Below, piece by piece: positions 26,195 to 35,675 of a stretch of DNA of 64,000 nucleotides. Both the position numbers and the translations under genes were made by a program. The notes below the pieces were generated by a model. It was not told where the DNA came from. It saw nothing but the letters and a program-made list of their open reading frames with translations, and did not search any database. Position 1 is the stretch's first letter. Every line of letters begins with the position of its first letter. The DNA comes from Lactonifactor sp050944855 (GTDB lineage Bacteria; Bacillota; Clostridia; Lachnospirales; Lachnospiraceae): the NCBI GenBank assembly GCA_050944855.1, contig JBMNRU010000005.1:1-64000 (forward strand), in the 5' to 3' direction.

Positions 26195-28199
26195 AGTTCT
26201 GGTATTTGCAGGAACAACAGAAGGAAGAAAAATAGCAGAGTATCTGGACAGACATCATGTACCTGCCCACGTGTGTGTAGCTACCGAATATGGCGAAAGC
26301 TTGCTTCCCGAGAGTGCATCTTTGTCCGTATCGCATGAGAGATTAAACCAGGAGCAGATGACGGATCTGATGCGGCGTCTTTCGGCACCTTTTGTAGTTG
26401 ACGCTACGCACCCTTATGCAGCAGAGGTAACAAAAAATATACAGGCAGCAGCCCGGGACGCAGGCGTATCTTATATTCGTTTGCTGCGGGAGAGCGCTGC
26501 CCCTGATGCAGATGCGGCAAAGGCGGATGTGATCTATGCAGATACGGTGGAAGACGCTGTAAGCCGTCTGGAAGGTACCCATGGAAATATACTGGTTACT
26601 ACAGGAAGCAAAGAAATAGGGAAATTTACAAAACTGACCAATTACCGGGAACGGGTGTATGCCCGGGTGCTGTCGCTGCCGAAAGTGGCAGAGCAGTGTG
26701 CCAGCCTGGGGTTTGAAGGAAAGCATCTGATCTGTATGCAGGGACCTTTTTCCCAGGAAATGAATCAGGCTATGCTTTGCCAGTTTGACTGTGCCTACAT
26801 GGTAACGAAGGAAGCCGGAACTACGGGCGGTTTTCTGGAGAAATATCAGGCTGCAGTGCAGTGTGGCTGCAAGCTGGTTATTGTGGGACGGCCTGCCAAG
26901 GAAGAAGGTTTGTCTCTGGGAGAGTGCAAGCGCTTTTTGCAGCAGAATCTGGGATTTTCCACCTGTCCGAAGATTACCCTGGTGGGAATTGGCATGGGCA
27001 GTGCAGAGTCCTTTACCGTGGAAGGGAAAAAAGCCTGTGAGGATGCGGATCTTCTGATCGGTGCCCAGCGTATGGTGGATGCCGCTTTATGTGCAGCTCG
27101 GGAGCAGGGAGAGCCGGATGTCTATGTGGAGTACCGCAGCGAAGAGATTGCCAGGTACATTCAGGAACATCCGCAGTATGAGAACATCGTGATTGCGCTT
27201 TCCGGTGATGTGGGATATTACAGCGGAGCCAAAAAGTTGTATCAGGCACTCAGTGAGAGGAATTTTACCGATGTGCATGCAGTGGCGGGTATTTCTTCTA
27301 TGATTTACTTTATGGCCAGGATCGGCAAGTCATGGGACGATGCGGCTGCCACCAGTCTGCATGGGAGAAATGCCAATATAATCGATCTGGTACAGAAGCA
27401 TAAAAAGGTATTTGCGATTTTAGGTACCAGAGACGGTGTTGCCGCACTGGCGAAGAAGCTGAAAAAATACGGAATGGATCAGGTAATCCTTCATGTGGGA
27501 GAAAATCTGTCCTATCCGGAGGAAAAGATTCTTTCCGGCAGACCGGAAGAGTTTCTTTCTTATGAAAGTGATGTATTAAGTGTTGTGTGTCTGGAAAATC
27601 CTGATCCTGACCGTAAGGTCATCACTCACGGGATTCCGGATGAGGCATTTTTAAGAGATAAGGTACCGATGACAAAAGAGGAAGTCAGAAGTATCTCTCT
27701 GTCTAAGCTTCGTCTGACAGAGGATGCGGTCTGCTATGATATCGGTGCTGGTACCGGTTCGGTATCCATAGAAATGGCTTTACAGGCGTCAAAGGGGCAC
27801 GTGTATGCCATTGAGAAAAAGGAAACAGCCGTAGAATTGCTGTGGCGCAATCAGATCCATTTCAGAGTTGATAATATGACCGTGGTTGAGGGCCTGGCGC
27901 CGGAGGCCATGGACGAATTGGAAGTACCCACACATGCTTTTATCGGCGGTTCTTCCGGAAATATGAAACAGATTATGGAAGTGCTGCTGGCGAAAAATCC
28001 GAAAGTGCGGATGGTCATTAACTGCATTGCTCTGGAAACCGTTGCAGAGACTTTGCGGTGTGTGAAAGAATTGCCGGTGACAGACGTTGATATTGTCAGC
28101 GTATCAGCGGCCAGAGCAAAGACGCTGGGTGCTTACCATATGATGATGGGAGAAAATCCGATCTACATTATTTCTTGTACAGGAGGCGAAGCTTCATGA
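26187..28199 (+). CDS. cbiJ/cbiE/cbiT: Fused CbiJ-CbiE-CbiT: precorrin-6A reductase and precorrin-6B/7 methyltransferases
   Basis: Three activities in one 670-residue chain. Residues 1-255 are CbiJ (KVLVFAGTTEGRKIAEYL, VDATHPYAAEVTKNI, VTKEAGTTGGFLEKYQAA), which reduces the ring. Residues about 262-470 are CbiE (KITLVGIGMGSAESFTVEGK, IALSGDVGYYSGAKKLY), which methylates C5. Residues about 480-670 are CbiT (KLRLTEDAVCYDIGAGTGSV, HAFIGGSSGNMKQIMEVLL), which methylates C15 and removes the C12 acetate carboxyl. CbiE-CbiT fusion is common (CobL); adding CbiJ at the front puts three consecutive steps together. No internal stop or frameshift seen. Confidence 0.93.
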   Translation: MCKVLVFAGTTEGRKIAEYLDRHHVPAHVCVATEYGESLLPESASLSVSHERLNQEQMTDLMRRLSAPFVVDATHPYAAEVTKNIQAAARDAGVSYIRLLRESAAPDADAAKADVIYADTVEDAVSRLEGTHGNILVTTGSKEIGKFTKLTNYRERVYARVLSLPKVAEQCASLGFEGKHLICMQGPFSQEMNQAMLCQFDCAYMVTKEAGTTGGFLEKYQAAVQCGCKLVIVGRPAKEEGLSLGECKRFLQQNLGFSTCPKITLVGIGMGSAESFTVEGKKACEDADLLIGAQRMVDAALCAAREQGEPDVYVEYRSEEIARYIQEHPQYENIVIALSGDVGYYSGAKKLYQALSERNFTDVHAVAGISSMIYFMARIGKSWDDAAATSLHGRNANIIDLVQKHKKVFAILGTRDGVAALAKKLKKYGMDQVILHVGENLSYPEEKILSGRPEEFLSYESDVLSVVCLENPDPDRKVITHGIPDEAFLRDKVPMTKEEVRSISLSKLRLTEDAVCYDIGAGTGSVSIEMALQASKGHVYAIEKKETAVELLWRNQIHFRVDNMTVVEGLAPEAMDELEVPTHAFIGGSSGNMKQIMEVLLAKNPKVRMVINCIALETVAETLRCVKELPVTDVDIVSVSAARAKTLGAYHMMMGENPIYIISCTGGEAS

Positions 28200-29605
28200 A
28201 AATTCCGCGTTTTCTCATAGGAGCAGGGGCCAGCGGAAGCGGCAAAACTCTCATTACCTGTGGGATTTTGCAGGCTTTGAAGGACAGAGGTTTAAAAGTT
28301 GCTTCCTTCAAGTGCGGGCCGGATTATATAGATCCTATGTTTCACAGCAAGGTGATTGGAACCAAATCGCGCAATCTGGATACTTTTTTTGCCGTTCCTG
28401 AAGTACTGAATTATCTTTTGACAGAAAATGCAAAAGAAGCAGACGTGGCAGTGATGGAAGGGGTCATGGGATATTATGACGGCGTGGGAGGAATTTCCAC
28501 CAAAGCCAGTGCCTATGATCTGGCCAGCCAAACACAGACACCTTCTGTTTTGATCGTAAATGCAAAAGGAATGAGTGTATCCGTTCTGGCTTATATCAAA
28601 GGCTTTTTGTCCTATACTGAGAACAGTCAGATCCGGGGCGTGATCCTGAATCAGCTGTCTCCGATGATGTATCCCCGTATGAAAAAGATGATCGAGGAAG
28701 CGTTGCCGGTGAAGGTATATGGTTATGTACCGAAGGTAGAAGACTGTATTTTAGAAAGCCGGCATCTGGGACTTGTGATGCCTCAGGAAGTAGATGGATT
28801 CCGTCAGAAGCTAAAACGTCTGGCGGCGATCATAGAAGATACCCTGGATCTGGACGGGCTGCTGGCTATGGCAGGGGAAGCGCCGGAGGTGGAGACCTGC
28901 GATCTGCAGAAGATTCACCCGGATTTCGGATGGTCTCTTGCCCGCTGCGGTGAAGAAACCGTGCGGATCGGTGTGGCGCAGGACGAAGCTTTTTGTTTTT
29001 TTTATGAAGATAACTTTCGATTGTTAAAGCAGATGGGGGCTCAGTTGGTTCCTTTTTCTCCGCTGCATGATAAACACCTGCCGCAGAATCTGGATGGGAT
29101 GCTTCTCTACGGTGGTTATCCGGAGCTGTTTGCCGAGGAACTGGAGCGTAATGTTTCCATGCGGGAGGAAATCCGGGATGCCTTAGAGCATCAGATGCCC
29201 TGCATGGCAGAGTGCGGAGGGTTCATGTATCTGCATCAGCAGATGGAAGATATGGATGGAAATCCCTGGGATATGGCAGGTGTTATTCAGGGAACAGCCT
29301 ATCGCACGAAGAAGTTGAACCGATTTGGCTATATTACGCTGCAGGAAGACAGAGGAGAAGTGTTTGGCAGACAGGTGGGAGAAATACCTGCCCATGAGTT
29401 CCATTATTTTGATTCCACCGCCTGCGGTGATGATTTTACAGCAAAAAAACCCCTGAGTACCCGATCCTGGGATTGTCTTTGGGGAACGAAGACGCTGCTG
29501 GCAGGATTTCCTCATTTATATTATTATGGAAATCCCAGCGTTCCAAAAGCTTTTCTGGAATGTGCAGCAGCATATAAGAAAAGAAAGAAGGATGAGGAGA
29601 TATGA
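28196..29605 (+). CDS. cbiA: CbiA, cobyrinate a,c-diamide synthase
   Basis: ATP- and glutamine-dependent amidation of side chains a and c. From ATG 28196 (GGAGG 8 nt upstream) 469 residues. The N-terminal domain has P-loop GAGASGSGKTLITCGIL, FKCGPDYIDPMFH and VMEGVMGYYDGVGG. The C-terminal class I glutamine amidotransferase domain has the catalytic Cys in MAECGGFMYL and a His in HEFHYFDS. It slightly overlaps the preceding fusion gene (ATGA). Confidence 0.95.
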   Translation: MKIPRFLIGAGASGSGKTLITCGILQALKDRGLKVASFKCGPDYIDPMFHSKVIGTKSRNLDTFFAVPEVLNYLLTENAKEADVAVMEGVMGYYDGVGGISTKASAYDLASQTQTPSVLIVNAKGMSVSVLAYIKGFLSYTENSQIRGVILNQLSPMMYPRMKKMIEEALPVKVYGYVPKVEDCILESRHLGLVMPQEVDGFRQKLKRLAAIIEDTLDLDGLLAMAGEAPEVETCDLQKIHPDFGWSLARCGEETVRIGVAQDEAFCFFYEDNFRLLKQMGAQLVPFSPLHDKHLPQNLDGMLLYGGYPELFAEELERNVSMREEIRDALEHQMPCMAECGGFMYLHQQMEDMDGNPWDMAGVIQGTAYRTKKLNRFGYITLQEDRGEVFGRQVGEIPAHEFHYFDSTACGDDFTAKKPLSTRSWDCLWGTKTLLAGFPHLYYYGNPSVPKAFLECAAAYKKRKKDEEI

Positions 29606-30651
29606 ATTTACAGGAAGCGTTAGACAAGATCACGCCTTTGGATGAGCAGGCGATGCAGATTTGCCAGAGACGTTGGGATAATATTGCGAAACCGCTGCAC
29701 AGTCTGGGTAAATTAGAGGATTTACTGATTCGCGTTGCCGGAATCACAGGAAATCAGGAGGTACCGGTAGAAAAGAAGGCTTTGGTACCTATGTGTGCAG
29801 ACAATGGCGTGGTAGCGGAAGGCGTTACCCAGAGCGGACAGGAAGTAACCGCCATTGTGTCTGAGAATTTTCTGAAGGAAAAAGCAACTGCCAGCATTTT
29901 GTGCAAAACGGCAGGAGCAGATATTTTCCCGGTAGATATCGGAGTTGCAGTGGATACCAATATTATTAATCATAAGATTGCTTACGGTACGAAGAATCTG
30001 GCAGTAGAGTGGGCTATGAGCAGAGAGGAAGCGGTTCGTTCTCTGGAAGTAGGGATTCATATGGTAGAAGAATTGAAGGAGAAGGGCTATCAGGTGATCG
30101 CCACCGGCGAGATGGGCATCGGAAATACGACTACCAGCAGCGCTGTGGCAGCCGTTCTTCTGAATCAGCCTGTAGAGGAGATGACAGGAAGAGGAGCCGG
30201 ACTTACCAGTGCGGGTCTTCAGAAAAAAATCGATACCATCAAAAACGCCATTGCCCTGCATCAGCCTAATAGAGAAGATGCCATTGATGTACTGGCAAAG
30301 GTGGGAGGACTGGATATCGGCGGAATTGCCGGCATGTTTATCGGCGGAGCTGCCTGCCACATCCCGATCGTGATCGATGGATTTATTTCCGCTGTGGGCG
30401 CGCTGGTAGCTGCATCTATCTGTCCCCAGGTAAAATCTTATATGCTTTCTTCTCATGTATCCAAAGAACCGGCTGCGCATCTGATCTTAGAGGCATTGGA
30501 AGTTTCACCCTGCCTGCACTGCGATATGTGTCTGGGAGAAGGTACAGGAGCGGTTGCCTTTTTCCCGCTGCTGGATCTGGCCAGTGCAGTATATCATGGA
30601 ATGAGTAATTTTGAGCAGATTGGTGTGGAGCAGTACCAGGAACTGAAATAG
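29602..30651 (+). CDS. cobT: CobT, nicotinate-nucleotide:dimethylbenzimidazole phosphoribosyltransferase
   Basis: Activates the lower-ligand base to alpha-ribazole phosphate. The 349 residues show PLDEQAMQICQRRWDNIAKPLHSLG, MCADNGVVAEGVTQSGQEVT, GEMGIGNTTTSSAVAA, GRGAGLTSAGLQKK and HCDMCLGEGTGA, where the last contains the catalytic Glu. Length is as expected (~350). No genes for making the base (bluB or bza) are in the window. The start overlaps the cbiA stop by 4 nt. Confidence 0.96.
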   Translation: MNLQEALDKITPLDEQAMQICQRRWDNIAKPLHSLGKLEDLLIRVAGITGNQEVPVEKKALVPMCADNGVVAEGVTQSGQEVTAIVSENFLKEKATASILCKTAGADIFPVDIGVAVDTNIINHKIAYGTKNLAVEWAMSREEAVRSLEVGIHMVEELKEKGYQVIATGEMGIGNTTTSSAVAAVLLNQPVEEMTGRGAGLTSAGLQKKIDTIKNAIALHQPNREDAIDVLAKVGGLDIGGIAGMFIGGAACHIPIVIDGFISAVGALVAASICPQVKSYMLSSHVSKEPAAHLILEALEVSPCLHCDMCLGEGTGAVAFFPLLDLASAVYHGMSNFEQIGVEQYQELK

Positions 30652-30672
30652 ATTCCGGAGGCGATAAGAAAT

Positions 30673-31218
30673 ATGATTACGTTAATTACCGGAGGAAGCG
30701 GGAGCGGCAAATCCGCCTATGCGGAGGATGAGATCCTTTCCTTCGGAGAGGCAAACCGGATTTATATTGCCACCATGTTCCCGTTTGATGAAGAAAGCCA
30801 CAGGCGTATCGCACGGCATCGGGCGATGCGCAGCAAAAAGAATTTTCATACGGTAGAATGTTATACAAATCTGAAAAAGCTGAAACTGGAACCGGAGAGC
30901 GTGGTATTGCTGGAATGTATGTCTAATCTGGTGGCAAATGAAATGTTCCAGGAAGAGGGTGCCGGAGAAAATACGGTAGCTGCTGTGGCAGAAGGAATTC
31001 AGTCGCTGGCAGCACAGGCCAGGGAACTGGTGATCGTTACCAATGAGATCGTCTCCGACGGAATGGATTATGATCCGGAAACCCAAAGATACCAGCGGTA
31101 TCTGGGAGAGATTAACCAACTGCTGGCTCAGAAGGCGGGAAAAGTAGTGGAAGTGGTCTACGGAATACCGTTAGTATTAAAAGAGAGGAAAAAAACGCAG
31201 TGCGTTTTGGAGCAGTAA
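30673..31218 (+). CDS. cobU: CobU, adenosylcobinamide kinase / guanylyltransferase
   Basis: Phosphorylates adenosylcobinamide and transfers GMP. The 181 residues carry the P-loop ITGGSGSGKSAYAE, the region IARHRAMRSKKNFHTVECY with the guanylylated His, ECMSNLVANEMF and VTNEIVSDGMDYDPETQRYQR, all standard for CobU. GGAGG precedes the start. It lies 1 nt before cobS. Confidence 0.95.
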   Translation: MITLITGGSGSGKSAYAEDEILSFGEANRIYIATMFPFDEESHRRIARHRAMRSKKNFHTVECYTNLKKLKLEPESVVLLECMSNLVANEMFQEEGAGENTVAAVAEGIQSLAAQARELVIVTNEIVSDGMDYDPETQRYQRYLGEINQLLAQKAGKVVEVVYGIPLVLKERKKTQCVLEQ

Positions 31219-31219
31219 T

Positions 31220-31993
31220 ATGAAACGATTATGGAACAGTTTTAAAATAGCCATGGCGATGTATTCCAAAATACCAGTACCGCAGAGTGACTGGAATAAG
31301 GAAAATATGCGGTATGCCATGTGCTTTTTCCCTGCGGTAGGCGTAGTGATTGGAGTTCTTACCTGGCTTTGGGGCAATTTTGCAGGACATTGGGTAGGAA
31401 ATACACTGTATTATGTGATTTTGGTGTTGATTCCGGTGTTTGTCACCGGGGGAATTCATCTGGATGGTCTGCTGGATACGGCGGATGCTTTAAGCTCTTA
31501 TCAGGAGCGGGAACGAAAGTTAGAAATTCTGAAAGATTCCCATGCGGGAGCTTTTGCTATTATCGTGGGAATTACCTATTTTCTGTTGTATTACGGAGTA
31601 TACAGCGAGGTATCCTTAAGGCTGCTGCCCATTGTCTGTATCGGGTTCGTTCTTTCCAGAACGTTGAGTGCATACGGCATTGCGAAGTTTCCCATGGCTA
31701 AAAATACAGGGCTGGCGCATACCTTCTCTGACGGAGCGCAGAAACAGACAGTTCGAAAAACCTGTATCGTTTTGGCAGTGCTTTGTCTGGCTGCCATGTG
31801 TCTGGTAAATCTGGCAGCCGGATTGGTGTGTTTTGCATCGGCCCTGGCGGTCTTTGGCTGGTATTATCATATGTCCATGAAACAGTTTGGCGGTATTACC
31901 GGAGATCTTGCCGGATTTTTTCTGCAGATCTGTGAGCTTGTGATGACGGCATCCATAGTGTTGGTACAGATCGTGCAGGCAGTGATAAGATAA
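31220..31993 (+). CDS. cobS: CobS, cobalamin-5'-phosphate synthase
   Basis: Integral membrane enzyme that joins adenosyl-GDP-cobinamide and alpha-ribazole. The 257 residues contain about six membrane segments. The family motifs are IPVPQSDWNKENMRYAMCFF near the N-terminus, GGIHLDGLLDTADALSSYQE with its Asp-rich active site, and KDSHAGAFAII. The C-terminal part has MKQFGGITGDLAGFFLQI, also conserved. The ribosome site GGAG lies inside the end of cobU. Confidence 0.95.
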   Translation: MKRLWNSFKIAMAMYSKIPVPQSDWNKENMRYAMCFFPAVGVVIGVLTWLWGNFAGHWVGNTLYYVILVLIPVFVTGGIHLDGLLDTADALSSYQERERKLEILKDSHAGAFAIIVGITYFLLYYGVYSEVSLRLLPIVCIGFVLSRTLSAYGIAKFPMAKNTGLAHTFSDGAQKQTVRKTCIVLAVLCLAAMCLVNLAAGLVCFASALAVFGWYYHMSMKQFGGITGDLAGFFLQICELVMTASIVLVQIVQAVIR

Positions 31994-32014
31994 TAGGAAA
32001 GTGACGGATAAGAT

Positions 32015-32989
32015 ATGTTAGAAAATGGGATAGTGATTGCTTTGCTTGCCGGATTTGTGCTGGACATTTTGTTTGGAGATCCCAGATGGCTGTATCATCC
32101 GGTGAGAATCATAGGAAACAGTATTGCAATATTAGAGAAAGTGCTGCGCCGTATGTTTCCGGCAACCGTAAGAGGAGAGCGGGCAGCGGGTATGGTCCTG
32201 CTTCTTCTGATCTGTCTGGGAAGCTGCGGAATTCCTTTTCTTATTTTATTTTTTGTTTTCCGGTGGAATGTACTGGCCGGAATTCTGGTGGAAAGCTTTA
32301 TGTGCTATCAGATGCTTGCCACAAAATCTCTGGAGCAGGAAAGCATGAAGGTATACCGTGAGTTGGAGAAGGGAGATCTGGAAGGAAGCAGACATGCAGT
32401 ATCCATGATCGTAGGAAGAGACACCCAGAATCTTACAGAAGAAGGGGTGACGAAAGCTACCGTGGAGACCATTGCGGAAAATACGTCGGATGGTGTGACT
32501 GCGCCGCTGTTTTATATGGCCATTGGCGGAGCTCCTCTGATGTTTTTGTATAAAGGTATTAATACCATGGATTCCATGGTGGGCTATAAAAGTGATAAGT
32601 ATATCAACTTTGGAAGATATCCGGCAAAACTGGATGATATTACCAACTATATTCCGGCCCGTCTTTCTGCGTGGCTGATGATTGCTTCCTGTCCGTTTTT
32701 GAAACTGGATGGAAAGAAAGCCAGAGAAATTTATTTTCGTGACCGGTATCAGCATGCAAGCCCCAATTCCGCGCAGACAGAATCTGTGATCGCAGGAGCC
32801 CTGGGAGTACAGCTGGCAGGGGATGCCTGGTATTTTGGAAAATGTTACTCCAAGCCTACGATTGGAGACAGCCTTCGTCCTGTTGTGCGGGATGACATTA
32901 AAAGAGCAATTCAGCTTATGTATCTCAGTTCCTTTTTGGGTACAGTGCTGTTTGCCATCTGCAGACTTTTGATCGGGCTGCTGCTGTAA
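32015..32989 (+). CDS. cbiB: CbiB, adenosylcobinamide(-phosphate) synthase
   Basis: Membrane enzyme that attaches the aminopropanol (phosphate) arm to adenosylcobyric acid. The 324 residues open with LLAGFVLDILFGDPRWLYHPVRIIG, the family signature. VSMIVGRDTQNLTEEGVTKATVETIAENTSDGVTAPLFY and QHASPNSAQTESVIAGALGVQLAGD also match CbiB. About five hydrophobic segments. It works with CobD, encoded next door. Confidence 0.95.
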   Translation: MLENGIVIALLAGFVLDILFGDPRWLYHPVRIIGNSIAILEKVLRRMFPATVRGERAAGMVLLLLICLGSCGIPFLILFFVFRWNVLAGILVESFMCYQMLATKSLEQESMKVYRELEKGDLEGSRHAVSMIVGRDTQNLTEEGVTKATVETIAENTSDGVTAPLFYMAIGGAPLMFLYKGINTMDSMVGYKSDKYINFGRYPAKLDDITNYIPARLSAWLMIASCPFLKLDGKKAREIYFRDRYQHASPNSAQTESVIAGALGVQLAGDAWYFGKCYSKPTIGDSLRPVVRDDIKRAIQLMYLSSFLGTVLFAICRLLIGLLL

Positions 32990-33052
32990 AAACTCTGCAG
33001 GATCATGATAAGAGATACAGATGCAATATTGGCATCTGAAAAGGAGACAAGA

Positions 33053-34129
33053 ATGAAAACGCATACTCATGGCGGTGACGTTTACCGCCATACGAATGTC
33101 ATTGATTTTTCGGCGAATTGTAATCCCCTGGGTACACCGCAGAGGATTAAAGACGCCATCAGTAAAGCGGCAGATCAGATCGTGCATTATCCGGATGTCC
33201 ATTGCGAAGCGCTGATCAAGGCCCTTGCAAAGTATGAACAGGTTGAAGAAGAACAGCTTATCTGCGGCAATGGCGCTGCGGATCTGGTTTTTTCTCTGGC
33301 TCTGGCCTGCAAACCGAAAAGAGCGCTGCTTCCGGCCCCCACGTTTGCGGAATATGAACAGGCGTTGGAAACGGTTGGCTGTCAGGTGAATTATTATCAG
33401 ATGCAGGAACAGGATGGCTTTAGGATCGGAAGGCAGTTATTGGAGCAGATTACAGAGGAGATCGATATGCTTTTCCTGTGTAATCCCAATAATCCCACGG
33501 GACTTTTGGTCTCTTGCAGCTTTTTGGAAGAAGTATTAATGCGGTGCAGAGAAAAGCATGTGTTTTTGGTGTTGGATGAATGTTTTGTGGATTTTGTAGA
33601 AAATCCGGAAGCACATACAATGAAGCCGTTTTTACATTCTTATGAGAATTTCTTTATTTTGAAAGCGTTTACCAAGCGGTATGCTATGGCAGGAGTTCGT
33701 TTGGGATACGGGCTTTGCAGCAATCGGCAGCTGCTGGATCAGATACGGTGCGTGACACAGCCATGGAATGTATCCACACTGGCCCAGGAAGCCGGAATAG
33801 CCGCTTTGCAGGAAAACGCCTATGTGGAGCAGGCAATGCGCCTGGTTCATGAAGAAAATCCATATCTGAAAGAAAAGATGAAAGAAATAGGCCTTACTGT
33901 CTATGACTCACAGGCCAATTATATATTTTTTAAAGGCCCCTGCCGTCTGAAGGAGTATTGTCTGGAACAGGGGATATTAATCAGAGACTGCAGTAATTAC
34001 GTCGGCCTGCAGGAAGGGTTCTATCGGATTGCAGTGCGCACCAGATGGGAGAATGACCAGCTGCTGCGTGTGCTTTCAAAGGCAGTGAAAGAACTGGCAT
34101 GCCCTTCGGGCGGGCGCGATAAGGCATAA
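33053..34129 (+). CDS. cobD: CobD, L-threonine-phosphate decarboxylase (PLP enzyme)
   Basis: Makes (R)-1-amino-2-propanol phosphate for the nucleotide loop. The 358 residues start at ATG 33053 (AAGGAG 6 nt upstream): THTHGGDVYRHTNVIDFSAN is typical. It is a class I/II aminotransferase-fold protein, with NPNNPTGLLVS, LDECFVDF and the PLP lysine region ILKAFTKRYAMAGVRLGYG. It resembles histidinol-phosphate aminotransferase, but the start motif and the operon fix it as CobD. Between cbiB and cbiP. Confidence 0.93.
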   Translation: MKTHTHGGDVYRHTNVIDFSANCNPLGTPQRIKDAISKAADQIVHYPDVHCEALIKALAKYEQVEEEQLICGNGAADLVFSLALACKPKRALLPAPTFAEYEQALETVGCQVNYYQMQEQDGFRIGRQLLEQITEEIDMLFLCNPNNPTGLLVSCSFLEEVLMRCREKHVFLVLDECFVDFVENPEAHTMKPFLHSYENFFILKAFTKRYAMAGVRLGYGLCSNRQLLDQIRCVTQPWNVSTLAQEAGIAALQENAYVEQAMRLVHEENPYLKEKMKEIGLTVYDSQANYIFFKGPCRLKEYCLEQGILIRDCSNYVGLQEGFYRIAVRTRWENDQLLRVLSKAVKELACPSGGRDKA

Positions 34130-34148
34130 GAGAAAAGAGGGAAAGAAT

Positions 34149-35660
34149 ATGGCAAAAGCAATTATGGTGCAAGGTACCATGTCTAATGCAGGAAAAAGCC
34201 TGCTTGCGGCAGGACTCTGCCGGATTTTTAAAGAGGATGGCTATAAAGTGGCTCCTTTCAAATCCCAGAATATGGCATTGAATTCCTTTATTACAGAGGA
34301 AGGTCTGGAAATGGGAAGAGCACAGGTAATGCAGGCAGAATGTGCAGGCATCAAGCCGTCGGTTTACATGAATCCTATTTTGTTGAAACCTACCAATGAC
34401 ACCGGATCTCAGGTTATTGTGAATGGAGAAGTGATCGGGACGATGAATGCCCGGGACTATTTTGCATACAAACATAAACTGATTCCCGATGTGATGAAGG
34501 CTTATCAGAAATTAGCAGATGAAAATGATATTATCGTGATCGAGGGCGCAGGAAGCCCTGCAGAAATCAATCTGAAAGAAGAAGATATTGTAAATATGGG
34601 AATGGCCAGGATGGCAAAGGCTCCGGTATTGCTGGTAGGAGATATCGACCGGGGCGGCGTATTTGCGCAGCTGATCGGAACCGTCATGCTTCTGGAAGAA
34701 GATGAAAAGAAGATGGTAAAGGGACTGATTATTAATAAGTTCCGGGGAGATAAGACAATCCTGGATCCCGGTGTTCGCATGCTGGAAGAAAAAGCACAGA
34801 TTCCTGTTGTTGGCGTGGCGCCTTATCTGAACATTGAAGTAGAAGATGAAGACAGTCTGACTGAGCGTTTTTCCGGAAATCAGGAAGTTGGCGTTATTGA
34901 TATTGCAGTCATTCGGGTTCCGCGTATCTCTAACTTTACAGATTTTAATGCCTTAGAGGTGATTCCCGGCGTATCCCTGCGTTATGTAAAACATCCGTCA
35001 GAATTAAAGAATCCGGACATGATCATTTTGCCCGGAACCAAAAATACCATGGAAGACCTGATGTGGATGCGTCAGAACGGATTAGAAGCCATGATTTTAA
35101 AGGAAGCCGCCAAAGGAAAGATTATTTTTGGCGTGTGCGGCGGTTATCAGATGCTGGGAGAGTCCCTGTCCGATCCCAATGGTGTGGAAGCCGGAGGTAC
35201 GATGAAAGGAATGGGGCTGCTGCCTATGGATACCGTGTTTGAAGAGCAGAAAACCCGTACCAGGGTATCCGGTGTCTTTACGGATGTGCAGGGCCCGCTG
35301 GAATGTTTGAATGGCATTGAATTAGAGGGCTATGAAATTCATATGGGCGAAACGGTTCTGAAAGAAGGAGCAGCACCGCTGACACAGTTGACGGATTGCG
35401 TAGAAGGAATCCATAAATTGGACGGAGCCAGAAAAGATAATGTGTATGGATCTTATGTTCACGGCATTTTTGATAAAGAACAGGTGGCAAAAAAAGTCAT
35501 TGAGTCCATTGGCGCCATAAAAGGAATTGATGTGACAGAGATGACCGGAGTGGACTTCCAGGCGTTCAAAGAATCCCAGTATGATATTTTAGCTGCAGGA
35601 TTAAGGGAACACTTGGATATGAAAAAAATCTATCAGATACTGGAAGAGGGTATTGAGTGA
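34149..35660 (+). CDS. cbiP: CbiP (CobQ), adenosylcobyric acid synthase
   Basis: Amidates side chains b, d, e and g with glutamine and ATP. The 503 residues begin AKAIMVQGTMSNAGKSLLAAG, with FKSQNMALNSFIT, EGAGSPAEINL and VGDIDRGGVFAQLIGT. The glutamine amidotransferase part has the nucleophile in FGVCGGYQMLGE and the His in YGSYVHGIFD. Length and motifs are normal. It distinguishes from CbiA by the N-terminal MVQGTMS and the lack of a PDY site. Confidence 0.95.
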   Translation: MAKAIMVQGTMSNAGKSLLAAGLCRIFKEDGYKVAPFKSQNMALNSFITEEGLEMGRAQVMQAECAGIKPSVYMNPILLKPTNDTGSQVIVNGEVIGTMNARDYFAYKHKLIPDVMKAYQKLADENDIIVIEGAGSPAEINLKEEDIVNMGMARMAKAPVLLVGDIDRGGVFAQLIGTVMLLEEDEKKMVKGLIINKFRGDKTILDPGVRMLEEKAQIPVVGVAPYLNIEVEDEDSLTERFSGNQEVGVIDIAVIRVPRISNFTDFNALEVIPGVSLRYVKHPSELKNPDMIILPGTKNTMEDLMWMRQNGLEAMILKEAAKGKIIFGVCGGYQMLGESLSDPNGVEAGGTMKGMGLLPMDTVFEEQKTRTRVSGVFTDVQGPLECLNGIELEGYEIHMGETVLKEGAAPLTQLTDCVEGIHKLDGARKDNVYGSYVHGIFDKEQVAKKVIESIGAIKGIDVTEMTGVDFQAFKESQYDILAAGLREHLDMKKIYQILEEGIE

Positions 35661-35675
35661 TGACAGGAGGGTACT

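Noticed and set aside
32246..33202. 318-codon minus-strand open frame over cbiB and the start of cobD
   Set aside because: Antisense shadow of two certain genes; the translation is His/Arg/Ile-rich with no domain pattern.
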